Positions 1 through 12,700 of a stretch of DNA of 64,000 nt are shown piece by piece (the first letter of the stretch is position 1; every line of letters begins with the position of its first letter). This DNA is from Amyelois transitella (lineage: Eukaryota; Arthropoda; Insecta; Lepidoptera; Pyralidae), in NCBI RefSeq assembly GCF_032362555.1, contig NC_083525.1, positions 6,805,501 to 6,869,500 on the forward strand, given 5' to 3'. The position numbers and the translations under genes were made by a program. The notes beneath the pieces were generated by a model. It was not told the origin of the DNA, ran no database searches, and saw nothing but the letters and a program-made list of their open reading frames with translations.

Positions 1-1555
1 AATTATACGGAACCCATCATTTGTGTGTTAAGGCAACATGAATACAGAATCATGTTCAAAATTATAAGAATTCTGTGTCAATACAGCCTAAAATAAAATT
101 AAAAATGTATTTATATTTCTATATCGTTATTAATATCTGGACATTATGATTTCAATTTGTACCAACATATTTTACATGAATCGCGTATCTAGCCAGACTA
201 ACATTTGTTTTATTATTATTTACATCGCTATGATGAAAGATATAAAGGTGGATCCACACAAAACGAGTAGACTGTCTGTGAAAGGGCGCGCGAAATAAGA
301 GTAAACTAATGCTATGTTTTTGGTTAGTATCATGAACTGTATTTGTTTGGCAGCTATGTCATGGATACAATATATTTTGCTATAAAAGCTGTTCAAGCAT
401 TTTTTTTTACCGTTATTAAAATCAATTTGAATTAAAAAATGGACTACATAATTTAAATGGAAACAAAACGTTTATAAACGCTAAAATACTATATTTAATC
501 ACATGTAACTTATATTGTTTCAACTTAAGTCCACATCTATTGTCTTGGCGAGCGAGGTACTACCACTCTAACCGAGCTGCTTCGCGCGTTATTGCCTCGT
601 GCAGTTACTCGCTGTGTGTGGTCCGCCTATGCAGCCCTATCAACTTCATCAACAACTATTTTCAGTGAGGCATATTTTTTTCCACTGAAATTGTTTTTAT
701 TTTCACATTGCAGCAACATGTTCGCCAGCCTTTATTTACACTTCCGATATGTAACGTTACATAACAAACCTTATCACATGTTATTATGAAATATTTTGCA
801 CATAATACAATTAATCATAGCTTACTCTTTCTAAAATATAAAATAAGCAAAAAAAATTGGGAACAAGATAAAATAAAACATAGCCTTAAACTCAAACTCT
901 ACAAAAGATAAAAATTTGCAGATCGTAACGGTCACTACACAAAACATTTAAGATAGATAAAATAGGATGATTTGCCTCTGTCTCCTTGCTAAATTTTTAT
1001 TTTATTTTATATTATGATATGAAAAAACAAACTTAGAAGAGACAGATATAGATTTAACGTTAAATAAATCCTCTAATGTTCGATGGGATAGTGGAATATG
1101 TTTGTGAGACTACTTGGAATTCCTCTTTCAATAATACAATTAAAAAATATTTTCAGTTCCAAGTATGCTTAATACAAAATTGGAAGTGATAGTACGAATT
1201 ATTTTTGGAATCTTTGAAGAAATCATGATTCGAGAAGAATGTGAATTACATAAAAATTAAAAACTAAGTCTATAATAAAGACTATGGTTCTCCGCATATA
1301 TGAAAATAAATGTCGATCTAAAAAATTAAAGTGAGAGCTTTATATGGCCTAAATTTATCAGGAAATTTACTTTAAGTATTATTCTTTAAAAATAATTAAA
1401 ATGAGTTTACTATTCAATCATAACATTAGCAAATTTCAGCATTTCATATCTGCATTTTGAATTGCTTCATATTATATCCTCCATTTGGTCAGTCGTCATA
1501 CTACATTTATACTTTTTGCTATTTCCAAACTAGCATATAAGACTAACTTTAATTA
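1..1555. other. AT-rich DNA, no gene recognised
   Basis: The stretch is AT-rich with no splice-flanked open frame or recognisable motif. The short frame at 592-789 lies in a slightly more GC-rich patch (540-640) but has no features of a real protein. Confidence 0.5.
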
Positions 1556-1735
1556 ATTATTTATAAAAAACAGTTATTAAACGCCCACGTAACATACCTT
1601 TATTTTACCTCGGACGTGATTATATGATTTGATCATGTTACGTTAAAATAAAGTTATGTTATGTGCGCGTTTAATACCTGTATTATTTATAAATAGTAAA
1701 ACTCAATGCGAGAGTTTAAAATCAGTTATAAACTT
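1556..1735. mobile_element. MITE-like element with internal inverted repeat, copy 1
   Basis: Bases 1558-1610 and 1640-1695 are imperfect inverted repeats. Both begin TATTTATAAA and contain the pieces ATTAAACGC and ACATAAC/GTAACAT next to TTTATTTTA. A second copy of the same arrangement lies at 41774-41925. Both copies are followed by GTTTAAAATCAGTTA, so the element extends past the palindrome. There is no coding capacity. Confidence 0.55.
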
Positions 1736-2269
1736 TAGTTTTCATCCCTTTTTATAATATTACATACGGTCTTACAAGATTAACAAAAGTGAGACACTTA
1801 TTATGCAAGAAAATTTATACAAATAAGTTGATAAATTGATTCATTCAAATAGTTTTAGCTTTGCGTTGATAGATATGTTACTTTCTGCCATTCATATAAA
1901 CACAGCTTACAATATTAAGAAAGCTGTTTGCAAATTTTGTATCCAATTCTTTACTAAAAACGCAAATAATTAATATAAAATTGGAAAAAAAAACAGATAC
2001 TTGAAGACTAATCAGCTAACAATACTGCACTTTATCAGGACAAACGATAATTATTATTTATTTATACATAAAGCCGTGTCCACAAAAAGTTTACATACAG
2101 AGGACTACCAAAGACAAACAAGAAAAAATATAGTTTTTTTTTTATTAGAATCAAACTAATATAATTTATACAAATTTTGCTTGGTAAGCTATCTTCAGTA
2201 CATAAGATTATTATAGATTTTTCAATTAACTGATGTGAACACGACATAAAGAGGCACCGCACAGGTAAC

Positions 2270-2323
2270 TTACCGCTAGCATTCCGAATTGTGCAATAAT
2301 CGACTTCAACACTAATATAACAC
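2270..2323 (-). other. Possible minus-strand coding exon (weak)
   Basis: An open frame with an ATG near 2326 ends exactly at a strong GTAAGT donor (GCG/GTAAGTTACC) around base 2270. It would encode a short hydrophobic stretch, MDCVILVLKSIIAQFGMLA. It could be a first exon of a gene lying to the left of the window, or chance. No partner exon is visible, and it does not fit the phase needed after exon 6 of the TBC gene. Confidence 0.2.
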
Positions 2324-3521
2324 AGTCCATATTGGCTTGCTTTATCACTAACACTTCACAAGAGTCATCATACTAGCATTTTTTACCCTAGAGAGGAGCC
2401 CAGGGTCCCACGATCCAAAAGTGGGGTAATTCAGGTATCATATAATAGTAACTTTTCAGAATCACATATGGATTGACACAATTAATTTTATAAATAGTTG
2501 TATTTATGGAACATTAAATAATCTGAAAAGTATAAGTGCTATTGTAAGAATCTATTGGATGTGTCATCATCTTGCATCGTACGCATTTTTCAGCGCAGCT
2601 GTAAAGCTGTCAAATAAATCTCAGAATTAAGATGCTATATATGAAAAATTACATTCATCAGGAACTTACTACTTCTAGACTTATTTAACTCCATTGTTGT
2701 GTTATTGTAACACATATCCTGAGATGACACATCTAGTTTACCAATTGGTCTATATGTAAAAAAACGAGCCTATTCTTTTTCTTATTCCTTGGATCGTGAT
2801 TCCGCTAGTAAAAAATTTACTTCGCACTACACTATTACTTCCAAAGTCGTCCAGCACTATCGACCGTATCACATTGCACTTAAGGTATATTTTAACTTGG
2901 TCAGTGTCGCACTCGCGCTCATAGCGTGTTGAAAATGTCCCGGGCGTTATTCTTTGAGTAACGCCTGTAGGAACAGTCGCTGAATCAGCTGCCACTGAAA
3001 TGAAAAGAAAGAGGACGTGAAACGTATTGCAGGACAGACGTCGAAAAATCACAGTCCTAAAGTATATTATGCCAAGTTAAAGACTCGCGAGTCTTAACTT
3101 TGGCACGCGGGTAAGGTCACCTTGTTTTACACAAATTGACTCGGGTCTGGCCTCCGCAACCTTCGCAATGTAATTAGTTGCCCGTGCGAAAGGTAAGGTT
3201 AAGACCCTAAACGGATGAGATGACATAATGTGGATAAATCGAAAGTAATATGCCTGGATTATTCCAAATGAAAAGTTGTAGTCATTGCTTACTCTTCCTG
3301 GAAAGAGGCGTGATTTTAAGGCGGTGAGGCGTAGCCAGCCCGCCACCGCTTCGCCCGTAATTTATACACAGCCTATAACACCCGCAAATAATTCACCTTT
3401 TTAATGGTGAAAAAATTTTCATCATATGTTCATTATTACCGAAGATTGGTCCTCATTTAATGTCTATATACTACGGGCGAATCTGTGGCGGGCCACTACA
3501 CGGCATATACTCCAAACTTAC

Positions 3522-3754
3522 CTTCTATTGGCCATAGCGCGCCGCCTAGCCGTCTGTCTCTGGTGTTCAAATTCAAAGTCTTCCTCAGTCAAGTTTAGTC
3601 TCTGCATATGGTACATCAGGTAGTCCTCCTGCAGCACCGCATCCGGGGGATGCCTCAGCACCTCCAAGGTCTCGCAGAGACCGGCCGCGCGTTTGCGAAC
3701 CTTGGCCGGGCCTAGGGCCCCCGCTAGGATTACTAAGGCCGCTTTGAATAGTAC
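3522..3754 (-). CDS. wkd: TBC gene exon 6 (C-terminal helices and basic tail)
   Basis: The exon encodes [16 protein letters not shown], the usual final TBC helix, and a stretch that includes [20 protein letters not shown]. It closes with the basic tail [11 protein letters not shown]. It ends in phase 2 at AG/GTAAGTTTGG, so translation continues into an exon I could not place with confidence. Confidence 0.85.
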
Positions 3755-6700
3755 CTGAAAATAAAATAGTTTCTATCTATACTGATTTGATAACTTTTAA
3801 TGTAATTTTTTATGAATGTTTCCAACTAATTAACAATTTTAACTCTGATATTTGTTGAAATTTTTGTTCAGTAACCTATGTTTATATATATGTCACCACC
3901 AACCGAAAGATTATGGTAAGAGCACAAAGGTACCTTTCAACTCTACTAGATGGCGCTACACATAAAAACATTCTCAACCCTAATGTCAAGGCTAATAATT
4001 AAACCTAGTCTCTCACCTTGACACCTTCGCACAGGAAGCAGTCCCACACCCGCAGCAGACTGTCCCACGGGAGAGTTCTCGTCAGCGCGCAGAGGAACCA
4101 CTCCGTGGCGTACAATACCGGCTCCACTTTGTGCTTCACCAGGTGGCGGTGTACGGAGGGGGCGGTACGGCGGAGGAGGGCATGGAGGATGTCACCGTCG
4201 CGCTGGAGAACCTGGAAGGAGGATAGGTAGATATATACTTCATTACACCATAAGGCTCAAACATACATAACGGCAGAAGAGAGAGATTGTAAAAAGGGCG
4301 AATAGATAAGATAATGAATGAATGAAAAAAATTATATACCGTTTATTCCGTTCCGTACTTAAACTTTCCAACTAAAATGCTTTTCACTATAAGCAAGTAC
4401 AGGTCTACCACTTTTATAAGTTACATCGGCATTGTTCGACGGCGCAGAATAGTACAACCGACCGCCGAATCTGGCCGAATGAAAACATTAGTGAAATAAC
4501 GAACTTATTGCTACTACATAGGATTTTAAATCCCAAAACAACAGGAGTCGTGTATCTCGCTCGTTATAAGACAAATACCGACTACCGCGAGGCCGCGACG
4601 GCGTGGCGCTCCTGCGAACTCCAGACGTGGCGCGTACGCAATTAGCCAATAGCGAACGGTTTTAATCCCGCGTTCAAATGGCGCACTATGATTGGCGCAG
4701 ATATTTTCGCGCCATGACAAAAATTGATTTCTGCGCAGGTACATCGGTGTAACTTATTAAAGTGGTAGTACTGTAACCTATTTGTAAAATTGTATCTATG
4801 ATTTTCAACTTTGGGGTAGACTAAATTTAGGTTCGCAGGGAAACTTAACCAATATTAATTATGATTCATGGTTACACATAAATATTCTTCCTCATCGCAA
4901 GAGCATCGGTTAGCACTCAAACTAGTTTATCAAAAATCAAAAAAGTATCATTGGTACATGCTCAAAGTAGGATTTGAACCTGTGTCCTTTCACAGGGGCG
5001 AATCACACTTTTTTGGGTAACTAACGGTTCGCCCACCGCCGCTCTTTTTTTTATGCAAATTTTTCGAGAATATGAATGTCCGTATGTATTTGTATGTATG
5101 CCTCCACATAATACACTAAGAATTTTTCTTTTATACGATAGGCTTGTAACCTGTCACTATTTGAATGTCAATTCCATCATTAAGGTACACAAATGAACGT
5201 GGCCTTTCAGTATTTTCGACATTATTTACTCTGTCTACACCCAAAGACATTAAGACGTGATATACAGTACGTCACGTACGTGTATGTTACGTAATTAATA
5301 ACACAGGTAGGTACGCCATTCCAACAATTTGACCTTCACTCATCAAATATTAACCAAATCGACCCCCTGCCATTAACATTAATATTCAATTGAAAACTCA
5401 AGAGGAACCGACGTTAATTCTCCTACAATTATTGTACGGAAGTGAAAGTGTGTCGGTCTGTATGTGTGTACGCATATGGTCTATATGGAGCTCGGGGTAA
5501 TGTCTTTGGTGTGCTATAATCGATATGGTGATACTTTTGTCGGCCGCTGTGGTTTATTGGTAATGTGCGTTTGAGTCACAAAGTCGAGGGTTTGAACCCT
5601 GGTTAGGCTATAATGAAACTATTCTAATTGGCCTGGGACTTAGATATTTGTCTATACGTAGAATTGCCGTAGTAAAACGTAGTATCATAAAGCCAAACAG
5701 CTGAACGTGGCTTCTTTCCTTCTTTCCGATACTGCTGGCTCTGTCTACCCCGCAAAGGAAATAGACGTGACTAAATGTATGTATGTACAAACAATATACA
5801 TGACTAAATGTATATTGTTTTAATCAGGACGAAGAGTAATCTTCTGGTTGAAGAATCTTCGTCAATGGTACTTACACAATGAGCACATTTTGAGATTCTT
5901 TTTCGAACACCAAAATACAGATATAATTTCCTATGTATTGATGGTTGCCGACCTTCAAAATTTAAGATATCAGCGCAAGAGGAAGAAAAAGACTGTATGG
6001 ATAAAACCTTGCTCACCTCAAGCCCAGGGTTATAGTACCCCTTCAGGTACTTATCGCTGATGCTGACGAGGCACCAGAACGCCTGGACGGCGGGCATATG
6101 CATCAATAGGAAGGCGGCCACCGGCGCCTGCGCCTGGAAGTAACCCACCTTCGGGTTCAGCACTGAATACGCCTTCAGTACTGAGAAGAGTTCTTGTTGC
6201 CTAGAGTGTAAGAAGGTAAAGTTGAGAAATATATTTTTGTCAGTGTATTCAAAGATGTTTATTTTTATTTATTTGGGAAACATACAATTATAATAACACT
6301 AACAATAAACGGGACAAATTGCATACACAGATTAAGTTAGCCCCGAAGTAAGTTCGAAACTTGTGTTACGAGATACTTCTCAACGAAATATTTTTTATAA
6401 ATTATATGTAGTATACATATAATTTATAAAATATTTATACATATACTTAGATAATCATCCAAGACTCAGACCAATCAGAAAAAGTTCGTTACTCATCATG
6501 TTTTAGCCGTGCTTTGAACCCGGGACCTATTGTGCCACAGTCAAGTGCACTACCGCTGCGCCGCAGAGGCCGTCAGCTTTAGCACACCTAGGTAAACCCA
6601 GAATAAGATCTACAAAGCGCTTTCATCACCTCACAGCACTCACCCCAATCCCTCTTCCCTGATAAACATTTCGTGATACGGGAACTGCCTGTGCAGGTCT

Positions 6701-9700
6701 TTTCTGATGTCGTCCATACATTTGGGGTCTCCCTGGGCCTGCAGCAGCTCCTCGTATTCGTTCGGATGGTTCTGAAGCAGCAACTGACCCCCGCAGAGGT
6801 ACAGCCACGCTTTAGGTCGTACCGACGCCGGTATGCCTGGGGAAATGTGTGATGGTTCACCTTTGGAATTACAGCTATACTAACCCTTCCTTAAACTATA
6901 TTAACCTCTCCACTAAACTATACAAACCCTCCACTAACTCTCAGCTAATCACATTTTTTTCGGGTTCAGGGCTACAGGACGTGTAAGCCATGGTAATACA
7001 TGAAAGCTAGTAACCTGTCACTATTTGAATCTCAATGCCATTATAAATAATATATTTTTTTATTTATTATTAAATTCATAAATTAATCTGAACAATGTAT
7101 TCTCTCGTCCACATTTCTGTTCTAAGTTTGGATAGATGTGAAGTTGACGTTGTTGAAGAAAATGCTGCAGTGCAGTTTGTTACCGCTTCTTCTGCACTGA
7201 CGCTTTGGTAGCGGCAGTAAACTAAGTTTTAAGTAATTAATTTGATGACGTCAACCAATGTTGTGAAACCAAAAGATATGCCAATTATTAAGCGATATGA
7301 AGTATACTATAATAATGAATATTTTGAATTTGAATTTGAATAAAGCCATCCAGCTGACCGTGCCTTTCAGTCTTTCCAAGACTGTTTGGCTCTTTCTACA
7401 ACGCGAGGTGCAAAGACGTGACTATATGTATGTATGTCTAATATAATTCTAAATATTAATATAATAATAGATAGATAAACTCTTTATTGCACCATAAGAA
7501 AAAGAAAAACAGAAAAAAAATAATGTTACCCTTCCGGCATCTCTCGCGCACTTTCTTGTAGTTTTTACTCATGAACCCCTCCCAGTTGTTCAGCATCCGT
7601 ATCCACTTCTGTTCCCGCTTCAGTATCGTGCTCGGCGATACAGTCCTCTTTCTGAAAATAAAATATATACTGTCTTTATTTGATACGCAATTCAGCTGAA
7701 CGTGGTCTCACAGTCTTTGCCAGACTCTGTTTAAACCCCTTGAGTATAAAGACGTAATTATATAGTTGTATCGTGTGGTTCCCGTCATTTAAGAATAGGA
7801 TCAGGGAATAGGCAACCTGATCTCCTCTCCAGCTAATCGGTAATCGAACAGGTAAGTGTGGCCGAATCAAAAAGTGTGATAGACACTGATGCCTTTGCAG
7901 TCTTTGCGAGACTGTTGGCTCTGCCTACCCGGCATGGAATATAGACGTCATTATTTGCATGTATGTATGTCAAAATTGAATCCAAGACTCGTTCATTCAA
8001 AATAGAAAACAGTACCTACACAAACACCGGAACTTTACCATTTGGTGGCAGCGCTGCGGGCGTGTTAGGTCACCGGCCGAGGATACCGCTCATTAGAACT
8101 ATCTAGATTCAATTTGCACTTCTGCTCTTCAACACTCGATGCGTAACGTAGGTTATGAATAACCAGCTTTCGCCATGAGCTATGCTAACTATTGCTGGAT
8201 TCCCAGTAGGAATAACTAAAAAGGAGCCCAGCCCATGTGAATTTCCAAGGTCTAAACTAAATATATTAGCTGAATTAAATATTTGGTTCGAAGTTTCATT
8301 ATAATCGGTTCTGACTTTACAGTAACAGGATGTTATCAATAAGAATTGGGATTTAAAAGAAATAGGATAATCGCATTTTCTGGTTACGATCGTGTGTATG
8401 TTTTCTGAACCGCGATAATAAGTCTGTCCGCGCAGCATGGTACGCGTGACCATATACTTATGCGCGCGATTTTATCGCGCAGAACACTATCGCTATCCCG
8501 TTCCCTGTCATAATATAAAGCGAAACAGCGATAGTTTTTCACGCGATAAAAACGGCGTCGCTCGTGCCATGCTACGGGGACAGGTGTCTCCTTAGATACG
8601 AGTAGCAGAAGCAACAAAGACCAACGCAAGAAGTTTAATGGATTCTCCGTACATTTTCCTTGGGTCATGAAAACTAGCGCATCCTCCTGGCATTAGACCC
8701 GGTTGCGGCCTCAACTCTCTGGAGAGGAGCCCGGGGTTACCAAAGTAACGACAACAAATATAAGAAGAATAACAAACTTAATATTCAACCTAATATAATA
8801 TTTTTAGTATGACAATGAAATTTGGCCGTAGATTCTTTCATAACTATTGTGGAGGCAAATAATGAAAGAAGTATTAATTTAATGTTGGGAACCATGCTGT
8901 TTATAGTATATACATACATGTATCTCATTCCTCATCATTTAACAGACAGATTTAAAGACAGACATACAGCGCCGGAACTCAACTATTTGGTAGTAAAAGC
9001 ATGCTGCATTGGTTCAAGGATGCCGTACCGCCCATTAGAACTATTGTGTGATATTTAACATGTCATTGGCCATGTGGTGGTTTATAATGATAATAATATT
9101 TATTTCAATAATTGAGTACCTACCTTATGGGATATATTTGACTAGCTGTGCCCGCAACTTCGTCCGCGTGGAATAGTTATTATGGCCCTCAAGAATGAAT
9201 GATTTTGCCCGTTTTCTTTTTCACATTTTCCATTATTTCTTTACTCCTTATAGTTGCAGGAAGCCTGCACATTCACGACTATTGGATGGTGTGACCATTA
9301 TCGATCCAATATGGTTTAGGTTTATCTGCAAAGGTTGAGGTCAGATGGGAGTCGCTTCGTGTAAAAGCCTGACTCACCCAATCCAGGATCCATGGTCAAA
9401 GGCATACCCCGGGTTCTCTCTAGAATGGTAAGGATGGGAACGGGACCTAAAGCCAGGAGGAAGAAGATGGTGCTATATGATCCTAAATGAGCATCGGGAG
9501 TCGCATGGTTAAGGTGACCGGGTAAGATTTGTGAACAGTGCGCGTGAACGCGTGGAGGCCATGTTTAACTTCATAATCAACTCGTTAGTTCGCAACGAAT
9601 CAATTTTATAAAACATTTTATATTTTAACCATGCCTTTAATTTTTGTAGTTATTATTGTATTATTCGGATAACGATTATGAAATTTATTTATTAAAGTGC

Positions 9701-12700
9701 ATATCAGTTGACCTAACACCACATAACCACAACACACCAATTGTGAACTCTGCAATCCTGTGACTGTTAACCGGGGCGGGTCACCAGTATACCAAAAATA
9801 AGTTCAAATGTATCCTGAACATGCTACAAAGGAAATAAGCACTTTCACCCAGTTAATGCAACATCCATGATAGCTGGGCTAGGCTCCCCTAAAGTGGGTC
9901 ACGAAGTTCAAGCGAGAGTAGGAATTTTTTGACCAGTCCTGGATCGTGGGGTCAGAGGTGGATTCCCGCGTCTCCTCCAAAAGTTCAGAAGAAAAACGCA
10001 ACTAATTTAAAAAGGAATTTTTTTATAAATAAATTTGTTTTATTTATACTTTACTAAGATTACCTATACCGTAGAACACATAATTATAAAAGAAATTGAG
10101 CATTTTATAAAAGTTATAGGTTCCCCTAAAATCTATTCCTGTAAAAGTCGGGCGCCTGAAATAGGTTTCGTAGGAAACCTGTAACACTGGCCCCCATTAT
10201 CCCACTAATGTATAGGTTACCATAGAATTCATTCTTTATGTAATCTAGCTGCGTCCCACCCGTAAAATTTTGGGATAAAAATTACCCTATATGTTATATT
10301 TAATATGTAAAAGTGTAACATTAATCTTTCACTCAGAAACTGCTGAATCGATTTTCATGAAATAGGGCAGTTAAATAGGTAAAGTTTCAGCCGTCAGTGC
10401 TAGGCAGAAATTTGTGAGGATGTATGTATTATATTAGATTATCATATAGATCGCAATTTTAATATAAATAAGATCATAACAGGGAAAGTAAGTTTGTTTG
10501 TTGTATCTTCTCAAATAATCCTCTGAAACGATCTCGAAAATCTGTATACATATAGTGTGAGTAGGTACGGAAAGCATATTATGAAGTACTTTTCATGAAA
10601 CCGCGGTCGAAAGCTAGTTGGGAATAACTTATATATTCTCATTTCTATGGCTATGACATATGCTACCCTCTCTATCGCCTTTATATACAAATATACTGTA
10701 TTGATCGTATGTTTATGATGTATGAACACGTGCGTACTGTACGGCGCGTGATACAGGATATCCGGATACTATATTTGGAGTCCTCAATAGGGTACCATAT
10801 GGTCCATATCTTCTGACAAACGTTTAGACAAACATAAAAATCGTAAAAGGCGAAGCGTAGTCTTCTAAACAGCTGAATAGGTTTACAGAGTAAGGACTTT
10901 AGTATAAACTGTCCACAATATCCAATTTTTTGGTAAAAATCATGATGGTTGGCGGTTGTGTGTTTATATTATATTGGAAGTAGTCCATTCTGTATAGATT
11001 GTTGTATTTATGACCATAAATACGTTCATAGAGTTATAAATTTTGCACGTCATGAAAAGTAATAAACCACGATTCGATTCGTGTAATTTTTACCGCGTGA
11101 AATATGCAGCGAATTATGAATACCTTTTTCCATTCCGCAATAGTTGCTATACTTTTGATATTGCTAAACAAAAGATACTACAATTTGATACGGACATGTA
11201 CCAGCTAAGACTGACAACAAGTGTTCATTCTATGTATGTAAAAAAAATAATATAAGAGATCCAGAACCATTCCCATTTTCATAATTCAGTACTCTTGCAC
11301 GTTTATATAAGTATTTGGAATTGACGAAATTCCAGACGGAAGATCAAACACAGGTATACCATTTTACGCGAGCTACAAGTCGCGGGTAACAGTTATTAAT
11401 CGTAATATCGAAATCAAACAAGTATTTTTTGGAATTATAACACCTACACCTATCGATTTACCTCGCAATCTAACCCCAAATGTCGCAATATCAATGATAA
11501 TGATATGAATCAACAGGATATACAATGTCATTACGTTATATTTTTATATGTACAGTCAGCGGCAAATGTTCGTCACGTAAGAGCTTCAGTGATGTTGCCC
11601 TTAGGTTAAGAAAAGCGTTGTGCGCATATGAAATCTCTTTCTCTTCCCGTGCAGGTTGTAATTAAGTCAATCAAGTTTATTATCCTTTCTAAGGTTTCGT
11701 TTATTTTGTTTAATGATGCTACTCTTTAAATTCCTTTTGTTTTTTTCGCCAAAATGCTATAAGTCTTATAAACTTGGGATACTTTTAGGCGATGGGCTAA
11801 GGTTAGCAACCTGCCATTATTTGAATCTCAATTCCATCGGTAAGCCACACAGCTGAACGTGGCTTTTCATTCTTTTCATGACTGTTGGCTCTGTCTACCG
11901 CACAAGGGAATATAGACATATGCATGTATAGATAGATATACATCTGATTTCTTCATTTTGGTAAAATTTTGAACTTTTGGAAAAAAATAATGGGTATTCT
12001 ATGATTGTATGGAATTTCTGTGATAAACGGGACTAATTTCCAGGCCGGAGTCCAATTTTGATGCGCCTGACTGTACTTTTTACATTACTTACTGAAATAA
12101 TCGCCGCATGGGGCAGACAGACACACAAACGGAACAGCTGGGCAAATACACATAAGAAATTTCAAATACTAAGTTAAAAACTTTTGTTAAAAATCGCTGT
12201 ATGGTGGCTGAAATATCTGCTTGAATTATTAAATAGGCTTGTAGGTTCGGTATACATTCGAAACAACGAAGAAAATTTATTCCTGAAAAAAAGCTATGTG
12301 GTACCTTTTTATGTGGTTATTCTTCTTTGGGGAAATGTTAGAAAATGTACAAAAAGTAGTAGTACTTTTCAAGTTGCTGTGTCTCACACACAATAATTTT
12401 ATAAATTACATCTAATTTATTACGGGATACTTTTTTAAAGAGTATGCATTGTTCCGCAAACCACATACGGCTTATGTTTATGTATGTTATTATGTAAAAA
12501 TAAGCTGAAAATGTAACGGTAAAAAGTAATTATTAAAAAAAGTTTTTTTGTGTTTCGTTTATTTTGTTTAATGTTGCTACTCTTTAAATTCATTTTTTTT
12601 TTTTTCGCCAAAATTGTATAAGTCTTGTAAACTAGGGATTCTTCTTTAAGACAATGGACTAACAACTTATCACTATTAAAATCTAAATTCATCATTAAGC

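Noticed and set aside
2750..3052. Minus-strand 100-codon frame with an acceptor-like TTTCATTTCAG
   Set aside because: Its frame is incompatible with the phase left by TBC exon 6, which would reach a stop after three codons. There is no recognisable protein content.
3077..3346. Minus-strand 89-codon frame
   Set aside because: It crosses sequence resembling dispersed repeats and has no conserved motif. It does not continue the TBC frame.
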